Below are positions 11,637 through 20,940 of a DNA stretch of 64,000 nt, in pieces (the first letter of the stretch is position 1; every line of letters starts with the position of its first letter). A program made the translations under genes and the position numbers. The DNA lies in contig NC_133532.1 of the NCBI RefSeq assembly GCF_048544455.1, positions 84,585,156-84,649,155 of the forward strand, given 5' to 3'. This DNA comes from Silene latifolia. Taxonomy: Eukaryota > Streptophyta > Magnoliopsida > Caryophyllales > Caryophyllaceae. The notes beneath the pieces are model-generated. The model worked only from the letters and a program-made list of their open reading frames with translations, made no database searches and was not told the origin of the DNA.

Positions 11637-12363
11637 TGTTAGGCCCAGTTTAGCCTGGTCTGACTCCAGCCTGGCCTGACCTTAATAGTCTGACTGGAGT
11701 AACCTAGGACCGGACAAGTCTGACTACTATTCAACTATTGAAGAATATTATAGCAAGAAGGCAATTAAATCCTGGAAGAAAAGCCTGATGGTGAGTGCAG
11801 AATAGCCTGGCACGACACCTAGGCAGACTGGATTAAGAAGAAGAACAAGAAATACGGTTATACAAACTAAATGGCCACGTTCTATTCTCAAGGAAGACCA
11901 AGTCCAACCATAAGAGCCTATCATCTATGAATCAAGACGGAAAAGAGGAGAAAAAGCTAAGGATACGTTGAAGGAAGATTAAGTCAAGCGGATTAATAGG
12001 GAGCATGCCCTATTAATCCGGCAACAACTCCTACATTTGGGGAGATCGTTGATCATTGTAACGTTAATAATAAGAACGTTAAATAGAGAAAGAGGACTAT
12101 ATATAGCATTGAAAAACAAATAATGAAAGATGAATACTTACTCTTGAATCATTCTACACTTTTTCTATCTTTCTTTGTTGAGAATATATCCGGTCTTAAA
12201 TATAAATTTGTACTCAATTCGTCCATATAATATAAGCAATATTCTCCATACTTAAGTCTTTTTCTTATTATTTATTCTTTAATCTCTACCAAATACGTAG
12301 AACTAGATACCCAAATTACTCTCTAATCAGGCCGGATCCGTTCAGGAAATTCCTGCTAAAACA
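11637..12363 (+). repeat. 3' LTR of element E
   Basis: Same length (727 bp) as the 5' LTR and ends at AAAACA before the TSD GTGAG (12364-12368). Hairpin at 11989-12020 and TATATATA at 12098-12105. Confidence 0.95.
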
Positions 12364-12368
12364 GTGAG

Positions 12369-12470
12369 CAAAGTGAAGAAGAAGGTGAAGAAGCAAGTGA
12401 AGAGGGAAGTGGCAATGAGACCACTTCTAATGAGGAAAATGATGATAGTGATGATATGATTGAAGGTTAG
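12369..12470 (+). pseudogene. Displaced C-terminal tail of element A's ORF
   Basis: Directly after element E's TSD, 33 codons of acidic Glu/Ser/Asp/Asn-rich sequence run to a TAG at 12468-12470. They are in the same frame and composition as the tail at 2280-2351, which identifies them as the severed 3' end of that ORF. Confidence 0.8.
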
Positions 12471-14546
12471 CAAGCTTTGGAGGCTCCTACCCTCTCAAGG
12501 TTTGTCTATTTCTCTCTTTGTTCTATTTACTTATTTTTCTTGATCATTGTTGGAGTAGTCCTAGCACCATAAAGGACTCACACCTCGGTACCATGGAGGT
12601 GTTCTCATTTTATTGTTCCCACTTTCAAAATCCAAAATGACAAATTAGTTTCATGCATTGCATAGTGTGTGCATGAACTACACCCATCCTTGGACATTAG
12701 CAATAGTGTCTAACTCGGTTTGGGGAAGTTAATGCATACACAACGGGAGGTAATCTAAATTATCCTCTCCGTCATAAACAAAAACCATGCATCATGTAGT
12801 GTAGCCTAGTGTAGATTGCATTTAATGTAGAAATCATGCATCATCTTTGCATTATTTCCCATCATTTTGGCCATTGAGGACAATGCCCATATTAGTGTGG
12901 GGATGGGAATTCTAACTTAACTTTTATTCAAAAAAACCCCAAAAAATTGAAAAATTGAAAAATTTCGAAAATCATAAAAATTTGAAAATTGAAAACCCAA
13001 AAACATGTTTATTTCCTTTTTTTAGTATAGTCTTGTATATATTGTTTTGTATATATTGTGTTTGTTCTATCCTTGTTCACATTGATCGACTACGCCACAT
13101 CCGAGACATGAGGATCATGAAGACCGCATGGTATGATCTTTCCAATCTCCTTTCTCCTCTTTATGTTAATGACTATGTGGCTTTATTTTGATTGATGCGG
13201 TACAACAATGTGAACATAGGACTTGCATTTAGTTTACATGTCATATTAGTTGATAGAATCACTTGCATTACGATGTTTATATTAGTTGTATCATTGCATG
13301 TAGTTGCATTTAGATAAAAAGTTTTGAAAAATGCCTAAATTGAGAACTTTGACAAGAGCAACTAAGCCATTACAAATACTTTTTCAACTTAAGACTTTGC
13401 CTACTAGAATGGTTGTAAAACACCCTAGATAGTGTCATACTAGTATCTTTTGACCCATGACCCAAAGCCTAGTCAAGGGTTTGCATGTGAGTCACCTATC
13501 CAACCCCGTGATGCGATGTAGACTTGGTTAACTTGTCTAGGTGACCTTGATTGACCTTGTGGTAAGGCAACCCAAAAATATTTTCTATCAATAAGCTTGA
13601 AGTGCTCATTTCTAAAGTTTTGTCATGTGGAAGTAATTTAATGCCAAGGAAACCTCAAATGTTATGAATTGTTGAATGTTGAGAAATTTAAATTGTTTTG
13701 ATGGAGGCGTACCACTTCGATGTGCTTTGGAGCGGGATCCATTGAATTGGGCCCCCACACGGTTGTGAATTCGGCCGCCCAGAGACAGAGTGACTATCAC
13801 CCCGAAAAGCTATTGTCTAGAGGTTAACCGGTTGCCTAATAAGCAATTGGCGAAAGCAAAGGACACTAGCCCTAAGGACAAACCCCATCTTAAATTTTTG
13901 AAATGTGAAAGTGAAATGAGGACAATTTTGAATACTAGTCATATCCACCCGTTGTGTATAAAGATTTGAGCATTTCATTCCCAAAAAGCCTTTTTGTCAA
14001 GCCACTTTGTCGAGCTTGGGACGATCCATGACCTTTACTTTTGTAGAGAATTCGAGACTTGTCATGTCATATGCTACTAGCATCATAGGGATCATCATTC
14101 CACCACCATCCGATCGCCCTTGACGAAAGCATTTGGAAATTGAGGACGAAAGTAGTCTAGTTTAACACCATTTGGAGGTGATTTAGTGCCATCCTCTTAG
14201 CCTTATTAATTTGTTGAACTAGTATTTGTGAAGGATTACATGCTCTTAAATTTGTTCTCTCTTAGTGCCTCCGCCACTTGATGAGGAAGTGACTATTCTT
14301 TTTGTAGATGCATCCATTATGTGATTTTGTGTGCTTAATGTTTGGATGTGTCGCCATTTTGGCAAGACCCACCTTGCCTTGCAAGAAGGCATCCTACCTC
14401 ATGGTTGTCTTGTTGTGAGTTGAAGGGGCGGAGTGAGACCCGCTAATTATCTCATATCGGCTATGTTATTAGGTTAGTTTAAATAATGGTCCTAGTCTTT
14501 GTCACTTCTTTACTCGGGACGAGTAAAGGTTCGGTTTGGGGATATT
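12471..14546 (+). other. Element A 3' noncoding region and PPT
   Basis: About 2 kb with no convincing coding. It contains the GAGGACAATGCCCATATTAG block followed by TGTGGGGATGGG (about 12876-12907), a block typical of Athila-like interiors, and ends in the purine-rich tract GGTTCGGTTTGGGGATATT at 14529-14546 next to the LTR. Confidence 0.6.
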
Positions 14547-14894
14547 TGATGTGACCATAATTAGCGCATATTTAGCCCCCGAATTAGCCTTGTTCCCATG
14601 CTTTTTAGTGCATATTTGGGTCATTTATTGTCTTTAGTTCTTTGTTTTGCATATTCTTTGAGATTTTGATCCCTTGGTAGGAAAGGAGTAAGAATATTGC
14701 ATTTTCATGGCAAAACGAGACTAAATTGATCGAATCCAATGACCAAGCATCAAGGAGAGACAAGATTAGAAGGCCTTTGTACATATTGTAGTAGATGAGC
14801 AATGTTGAAGAAAGGATCCTTGAGTCCCCAAGGAAATCCCCAAGGAATTTATGAAGAAAAGGGAAGAAAAGAAGAAGAAATCTTGCTGAGGAAC

Positions 14895-15061
14895 AATCCG
14901 TGCGGATTGTCTACAATCCGGCCGTCCTCCACATGCACAATCCGAGCGGTTTCATCACAAGACGCTCGGGTTTGCAGTCTACAATCCGCCCGGATTCACC
15001 TGAAGCCGCCCGTGTTCCACCGCCTGAATCCGCCCGTCCCGACTCTAATCCGCTCGGATTC
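14895..15061 (+). repeat. LTR-A motif array: four 44-bp units of paired AATCCG-type motifs
   Basis: Motif starts: 14895, 14915, 14939, 14959, 14983, 15003, 15027, 15047. Spacing alternates strictly 20 and 24 bp, giving a 44-bp period over four units. Members such as AATCCGTGCGGATT, AATCCGCCCGGATT and AATCCGCTCGGATT are palindromes with a 2-nt centre; others have one half changed. Confidence 0.85.
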
Positions 15062-15201
15062 CTCTACAGCGCAATTTCGTCTTCTCCAAGCTACAAAGAA
15101 GCCCTTTCTTCGAAAAATACCGGCTCCTCCCTGCTCAATCTAAAAAGTGTAATTACTAGTTTAGCCCTTAGTTAACCCTAATGCATCCCCCTAATTTCCA
15201 C

Positions 15202-15209
15202 TATAAATA
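15202..15209 (+). promoter_or_regulatory. LTR-A TATA box
   Basis: CACTATAAATACCTC, about 140 bp downstream of the array, is the best TATA match in the LTR and would mark the U3/R transition. Confidence 0.6.
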
Positions 15210-16295
15210 CCTCATTAGTCTAATTAGAAGAGTATGTTCTTCTTATCAATTCTTAGAGTAGTTAATATCAATCAAATCTCTCTTTAGTTTTGTAATCAAC
15301 AATTAATCAAGTTCTAATACAAGTTTTATTTCCTTAATCTCTCTTTTGTTCATCCTTTATTTTGGGTAATTGAAGATTATTTGGGTTATTATTTGGAGAT
15401 TGACAACCTCTCAATCAAGCATCAAGTATTTCTTTGATCTTTGCTTTATTATTGGAATCATTAGTAGGTATAATTCTCTTAATCCCTCTTTAATTATTGT
15501 TAATTACTTTCATTTATTCATCATGTTTCCTTTTGTTGGTATGATTGACAACCTTGCTAGCATGATCAACATGATAATGAGTGAGTAGTCTCTTAGCTAG
15601 GGTTAATGGGTGATTAGGGGAAACCAACATGGGGAATGATTCATGCTTAAATTAATATGCTTTCATGGTTTATTTGCTTGCTTGTTTTGATCTCAACTCA
15701 TGCACATGTTATGTTTGATGAAATGTGAGCCTATGAATCCTTGCATTTTTTACCCATCACCTATCTTTTCAATGAGACTTGTAAGACATAAACCAACTTG
15801 AGTCTCATTAGACCATGCATGTTGTTGAGTAGGGAAGATTAAGTCGACTTGTAGGTGTTGTACAATCTAATCGATTCGGCTCCGGGACCCAAACTTTTCT
15901 AGGATTGTAAGATATAACTCAACTCAATCCATCACAACAATAATTGCTTGCTTATAATTTGAGAACATGTTTGTATGATCAATTCCCATGATTCCCCTAT
16001 GACCCCATGACACCCTAGTGCTTTTTATCAATTGTTTACAACCCTTTTAATTCATCTTGCTTGTTTACATTGCTATTTTAGTTAGTGACCTTCTACATCA
16101 ACCCAAATTGTGACACCTCTAAGACACCACTAGTTTCAATAGAAATCTCATCTCAATTTCCGTCCCTTGGGATCCAACCTTTACTTGCCTCTTTACTAAT
16201 TGTAGAGTTGTTTGTGAAGTTATAAATTGTGTTTTGATTCGGACGTGACCCAACGACCACATCTATTTATTTGTGAACACGAAACGGACCGATCA

Positions 16296-16409
16296 AGTAC
16301 TCAGCTCTTCCTCTGTCGGCAATATCTTTTGTGATCGTCTCAACTCGCGCAAAGATTTCTCAATCTCAGGATTGAACGGTACTAGTTCACCACCCTGTGA
16401 CATGCGCAT
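16296..16409 (-). pseudogene. B-family gag N-terminal fragment
   Basis: From the ATG at 16409 on the minus strand the frame reads MRMSQGGELVPFNPEIEKSL and on to LPTEEELST, then is cut by element A's LTR. The intact relative at 53557 starts MRRSQGGELLPFNPEIEKTL. Only about 38 codons remain. Confidence 0.85.
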
Positions 16410-16531
16410 AAGAAGAAACTACAAAAAGAATATGAGAAAAGTTTAAGGAACGGATGTCCCTTAAACCAAGAAAGACTAAATAAAAACAACTAAAAATTAG
16501 AACAATTGCCTCCCGAGAACGGCGCAAAATT

Positions 16532-18040
16532 TGATACCCGTCGTTGTGAGTACCAAAAATAAGATTTATAATTTCCTATTAAAACTAACCTAGGCTAATG
16601 GTAACAGGGTCGAACCACAAGGAGGCGAATGTAATTTCTAATTGTCTAATTTAGTCTAAGGTAACGAAAGTGGGGGTCGATTTGATTTGGTCTATACTAA
16701 AAGCAATAAAAGACAACAAACTAAATAAACAGATAAAACATATAAAAGAAGGGGTACTAGGATGGTCGGTTCGTTATAGGTTCGGCGGCAACATACTAAA
16801 CAGGTCTAAATCAAACAAATGAGGCGGGAAATAAAGAGGTCCTCTCCGTCCACTCTTAACAAATAGCATCTTTCGATCTCGCTATAGGTCCCTAATATCA
16901 CTAATACTAACTTTCGTCCTGAAAAGTGACTAACGGTCTAAACTTTACCTATCTTTCGATCTCAGCATAGTTTAGTCATTTTAATTGGTGATCTAACAAC
17001 TGTCCCTATCTTTCGATCTAATGAGTCAGTCAAAAATTAAGCATTCAACTAGTCGCATGCATTCGATTCGTCAAACACAGCATTTAAATCAATTAAAACG
17101 AGGGTAAACCTCACGTGGTCAGTCGATCGACCAGGTATGGCAGTCGATCGACTGACACGCGATTCAGGCCGTATTCATTCTATTGCCGCCTACACTATAA
17201 TTCCTCTACATCCTAGCACAAGCAATTTAGCTACTCATGCTAAGAATGATAACAACAATAAGATTGATGAAATAAACAGAAGAATTCATGATTAAAACAA
17301 CGGAACAAAAGGCTAGCATAAAACGATAATTATGGTTTCGGGAACTAACTAACAATTCTATATCTATGAATGCAAATAAAGATGAACTGAAATTAGAACA
17401 AAAGGAATACCGAAATTGCAGAGGAATGATTAGAAGTACCAATGAAAATCCGATGCAAACCAATATTCCAAACCCTAATTATTGTCTAAAGAACTGAATG
17501 TAAAACTAGATAATAATTCGATAAAAACTCCTTCTTGTCTTTCCGAACTAGGTTACGTTATATAGAAAGTATACGTAACATAATTCCTAAACCTAATATC
17601 GCTTTGGGCTTTCTATTCCTCGGCCTTTTAATTCTCGTCTGAAGTAGCGGTGTGGTCGATCGACTAAGCAGGGCGGTCGATCGACTGACTAGCAGTGTAC
17701 AGTAGCCTCTGGATCCCGTGAGTTGGTCGATCGACTAAGGGTACTGGTCGATCGACTGCTTTACCTGGTACTTGACTTCCAATTTCTCGTGTATTTTTCT
17801 TTTGGGCCTTGAATTGCGCACCAAGCTCGTTCCTTAAGTGAATACTTCACGTCAAATGCAATGCAAGACACTCGGGGACGGATTTAGCTCAATTTTCGTT
17901 GAATTCTTCACATTTCTGCAATAATGAACAAAAACACGAAAGTAGACGGAAATAGGGGAAATGGTAGCTTAAACTACACAAATGAGCTCTGAAATGCGTG
18001 GAAAATAGGATGTAAAACATCATATAAAAGACACGCATCA
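16532..18040 (-). repeat. B-family 5' LTR (diverged copy)
   Basis: In plus-strand view it begins TGATACCCG and ends GACACGCATCA, 1509 bp, against 1506 and 1505 bp for the copies at 46655 and 53686. The region at 16506-16528 (GCCTCCCGAGAACGGCGC) is a decayed version of the tRNA-Asp-type PBS. TATATAA (minus) is at 17558-17564. Confidence 0.85.
17122..17756. repeat. GTCGATCGAC pairs, 21-bp spaced, in the B-family LTR
   Basis: Perfect palindromic decamers start at 17122 and 17143, at 17655 and 17676, and at 17726 and 17747. Each pair is exactly 21 bp apart, and the two latter pairs are 71 bp apart. The latter quartet begins 91 bp upstream (minus strand) of the TATA box. Confidence 0.9.
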
Positions 18041-18240
18041 GCCGTGCTGGGCCGCCCCGCGTGCTGGCCCATTGTGCCTTCCGGCACGAATATTGGGCTG
18101 GCCGTGCCGTGCCTGACCCACTCACCCGAACCCTCGTCGCGGCCCACTCCTGGCACACCTAGTTCGTGCTCGGACCATGCCTGACCCATGGGCTAATCGT
18201 GCGTGACACGTGAGCCGACCTAATAGCCTTAGTATTTTAT
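18041..18240. other. GC-rich repeat fragment
   Basis: Rich in GTGCC/GGCAC words (GCCGTGCCGTGCC). This composition is common in subterminal regions of plant hAT-like elements and recurs at 20270-20503. Its left side is cut by the B-family LTR. Class is uncertain. Confidence 0.35.
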
Positions 18241-18363
18241 TCTAAATACTTTTTTGATTTATATAAATAATGAATATTAATGATTTAAATGTATATTTTA
18301 TTAAATATTAATGTACTTGATGTCTTGATTACTTGTATTTTTAGTGTACTAGATTTAATTAAA

Positions 18364-19746
18364 CTAGTATTGGTGCCCGGCTTCGCCCGGGCTATCTCTA
18401 CTTACCGTTAATTTTTTTTTAATTAAATAAAATTACTTAAAGTTGCATAACCCATAAATTTATCATTTTTTTTTTGATAAGGTAAGAAAACTAGGTTGAT
18501 CCTCTAGGATAGGACCAACCTATCTCATCCTTTCGAATGAGGGATGTAAGTTGAAGCCACCGGCTATCAAACCACCTCGAAAGAGTTGGACATGAATGTC
18601 CAATAGAAGCCATGAAGTCAGCAACCTTGTTGGCTTCACGAAAGCAATGTTTAATTATCACTTCATCGAAAAAATGAAGGTCTAATTTCACATCCTTGAT
18701 AATACTAGAAATTTCCCAAGGAATTTGCCAAGTACCTCGAATCGATTCTCAAGGAATTTATAACCCATAAATTTATCATTAATATATTTTTCTATGACAT
18801 GTCCTAAAATTACGATGAAATAAATTTTGAGGCAAATTCACTACTCCCCCCTATTAATATTTTACTCTTATTAATGAAACAATAGTAATAACATTTCACT
18901 ACTTGCCCGTAATCATTATTACTTTTACTACTCCCACCGTAGTTATTGTTACTGTCACAACTACCGCATTAATATTGATAATTTCATTACTCCTGCCGTA
19001 ATTATTGTTACTTTCATTATTGTCGCATTAATATTGATTATTTCACTATTCCCGTTGTTGTTTCTACCACTTTCACTTTCACTAATTTCGCTGATAATAT
19101 TGTTAATTTTACTATTCAAATGAGTGATTACTATCATATAACTATATCCATGTTACTACAATTCTTTTCTTTACTGATGAAATTACTTTTACTACTTATG
19201 CATGCAATTTTAAGAGGATTATATATTTATATAAATATATTACATATATGCATTAAATCAAATCGAAAGAATTATGCAATATTATATATTATGGAATCTA
19301 ACTTTATTTGTGTATGTTAAATAATTAACATCTCTATACATCTAATAAATTATAATAAAGTTTAATAAAATTGCATAGATTTTAATTTAATATATAAGTT
19401 TATGATGATAATAAATAATACCATAAGTGTGCATGTTTATACTAATTATTTATTTTATTTTAAGGAAATTTACCATCTTCTAGTCTTCTATAAATATTTA
19501 GGAAAATTACCGATCATCTTCTTTATTTTAGTCTCCTTGAAATTTACCATCTTAATTAATTATTTTATTTTAAGGAAATTGACCATCTTAATTAAAATTA
19601 TTTTATTTTAAGGAAATTGACCATGTTTTAGTCTCTTACAAATGTTTAGGAAAATTACCAAGCTTCTATATAATTTAATTTTAACCCAAACTATATAATA
19701 TTTGCACTGAGATCCCTTAATCGGGTCCATCACACGGTGCTAGTGA
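18364..19746 (-). mobile_element. Candidate non-autonomous Helitron
   Basis: On the minus strand the 3' end reads a GC hairpin (GCCCGGGCGAAGCCGGGC), then ACCAATACTAG, ending in CTAG and followed by T. The 5' end reads TCACTAGCACCGTG and is preceded by A. TC...hairpin-CTRR with insertion between A and T is the Helitron signature. The interior is AT-rich with three or four copies of an AAGGAAATT(G/T)ACCAT block (19460-19630) and no Rep/helicase ORF. A LINE fragment is inserted near its 3' end. Confidence 0.6.
18468..18759 (-). mobile_element. 5'-truncated LINE (RNase H end) with 21-bp TSD
   Basis: A poly-T run at 18468-18475 is the poly-A tail of a minus-strand insert. The minus-strand frame reads PWEISSIIKDVK..HCFREANKVADFMA, the C-terminal part of the RNase H-like domain of plant L1-type LINEs. 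The 21-bp stretch ATAACCCATAAATTTATCATT at 18447-18467 is repeated exactly at 18760-18780. Polarity, tail and TSD together make a textbook target-primed insertion. Confidence 0.88.
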
Positions 19747-19757
19747 TTTAAAACTAT

Positions 19758-20133
19758 GGCGCTGTTTGGTAAACATCATATTGGCCAAATTTTAGCATAT
19801 TCAAGGCTTTTAGCATGTTTGACCAATTAGTATGCTAATTTCAGTGTTTGGTAAACAACATATTGAAACAGCCTCTTATGGGTCAATATGCTGTTTTACA
19901 ATATGTTGCTTACCCCAGCATATTGGTTAGCATATTGTAAAATAGGAAATTTTTCTCCATTTTACAAAGAAAACTAATAATCTACTAATCGTAATCTGCC
20001 AATTACTAAACATTCAAATCAATTCTGCTAATTATCATATGATAGTCAAACCTTCTGATAAAATCTGTCATTTATAATCTGCTTTTACAATCTGCTTATG
20101 CTGAAATTAATCCGCTGTGTACCAAATAGGGCC
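19758..20133. mobile_element. MITE with GGC(G/C)CT(G/A)TTTGGTA termini (hAT or PIF-like)
   Basis: The left end GGCGCTGTTTGGTAAACA matches the reverse complement of the right end TGTGTACCAAATAGGGCC at 14 of 18 positions. About 376 bp, no ORF, with several internal TAGCATATTG words. The TSD is unclear (CTAT/TATAT), so the superfamily is open. Confidence 0.55.
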
Positions 20134-20269
20134 TATATAGTATAATTAATTTGTATAACTTTCTTTAATTACATTGAAATCCCTTGGTTTCTAGATTTAA
20201 TATATAGTATTGATGATTGATTGATTATTAAAAAACATATTAAAAAAGAAATTTAATTAAATAATTAAG

Positions 20270-20503
20270 ATACACGCCAAATCTCGGATCGTGCTGTGCC
20301 AGGTGTGTCGGACCCTCCGTGCTTGGGCCATGCTCTTGCCTGGGCATGGGAATTCCCAAAAAACGCAGCCGCGGCCTGCCTCCAACCCGTTCGTGCCGTA
20401 CCCGTGCCGTCAGTACCGTTCATTCGTACCGTGCCAGACTCGTGCCCTAGCCGGCTGCCGCCCACCTTAGCCCGGCCCGAATTGCTATCTCTAGCTACAC
20501 CTT
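20270..20503. mobile_element. GC-rich hAT-like terminal fragment
   Basis: On the minus strand the right edge reads TAGAGATAGCAATTCGGGCC, like the terminus of many plant hAT elements (TAGGGATGGCAA..GGGCC). The body is full of GTGCC/GGCAC words. A partner end was not found. It ends within about 440 bp of the PCFS4 start codon. Confidence 0.4.
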
Positions 20504-20940
20504 TAAAACCTCTTCAGTCGCCTCCCTAGTGTCCATATCTTTCTCTCATCTCCCCTCCTCGTTCTCTCTCTCTCTCTCTCTCTCCCCCCCTTATTCTTAA
20601 TTCTTATATATACTCAATCGATCTCATCGTCACATATATGCCCCTTTGAGGTTTTTATGTCCAATTAGGGTTTTGATTATTTATCATCCTCCCGATTCCA
20701 TCAATTCCGCTTGTAACCATCTAGATTTTGATTTATAATTTCTGTAGATTGTAATTCTTACATTAATCCCATTGTTTCTGCTCTTTAATTTTCTGTTTCA
20801 TCGCAAAGATTCAATCTTGTACTACTTGTAACAATGATGATAGTCTTTTTTTTTGTACTTTAATTAATTAATTTTTAGGGTTAGGGTTTTGATTTCTTTT
20901 AATTTTTTCCCTAATTAGCGTTGTAATTTATACTTGTACA
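20504..20940 (+). promoter_or_regulatory. PCFS4-like gene promoter and 5' UTR region
   Basis: Contains a (TC)n tract at 20562-20583, as often seen in plant 5' leaders, then T-rich sequence up to the ATG at 20941. No strong TATA box; CTTATATATACTC near 20602 is the best candidate. A 5' UTR intron cannot be excluded. Confidence 0.5.

Larger units (their letters stand above)
2352..12363 (+). mobile_element. Tat-lineage (Retand-like) Ty3/gypsy retrotransposon E, complete but defective
   Basis: Two 727-bp LTRs (2352-3078, 11637-12363) are bounded by TG...CA and flanked by the perfect 5-bp TSD GTGAG (2347-2351, 12364-12368). The interior holds a PBS, a gag, a retropepsin region, RT with YIDDM, a connected RNase H plus a second RNase H (VDGA...ATNNEAEYEALIAGL), an integrase and an antisense ORF before the PPT. 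The dual RNase H and the antisense ORF between pol and the 3' LTR are recognised traits of the Tat lineage. The coding regions contain many stops and frameshifts, yet I count only three mismatches between the LTRs, so the copy is young and was probably mobilised in trans. Confidence 0.9.
1..16295 (+). mobile_element. Athila-like LTR retrotransposon A, 3' portion, interrupted by element E
   Basis: The window opens inside this element, just after a TTAGTGTGGGGATG block that recurs at about 12893. In order come a motif array with a TATA box, a long ORF, about 2 kb of noncoding DNA, a purine-rich tract (GGTTTGGGGATATT) and a 3' LTR starting TGATGTGACC. The 5' LTR and gag-pol must lie off the left edge. 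Element E (2352-12363) splits the ORF. The Athila assignment rests on the ORF (resembling the ATHILA ORF-1 type of protein), the PPT and the LTR style; no RT is visible to confirm it. Its right edge at 16295 meets B-family gag sequence without a gap, which suggests A inserted into a B element. The matching 5-bp TSD cannot be checked because the left end is missing. Confidence 0.75.
14547..16295 (+). repeat. 3' LTR of element A
   Basis: Starts TGATGTGACCATAATTAGCG right after the PPT and ends about 16295 (GGACCGATCA), where B-family gag sequence begins. Length is about 1749 bp. It carries the motif array (14895-15061) and a TATA box in the U3 part. The 5' LTR is off the window, so identity cannot be measured. 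Confidence 0.75.
16296..18040 (-). mobile_element. B-family Athila-like element remnant (gag start, leader, 5' LTR)
   Basis: Reading on the minus strand: LTR (18040-16532), a degraded PBS, a leader and the first codons of gag up to 16296, where element A's LTR begins. It matches, at lower identity, the right-hand part of the B element near 53445-55190. No downstream TSD can be assigned. Confidence 0.8.

Noticed and set aside
14895-15061. CRISPR-like look of regularly spaced short repeats
   Set aside because: Motifs are degenerate palindromes of about 14 bp in a plant LTR, with no cas genes; the genome is eukaryotic.
14802-15175. Overlapping frames in the A LTR
   Set aside because: They arise because the 20/24-bp motif array lacks stops; not protein-like.
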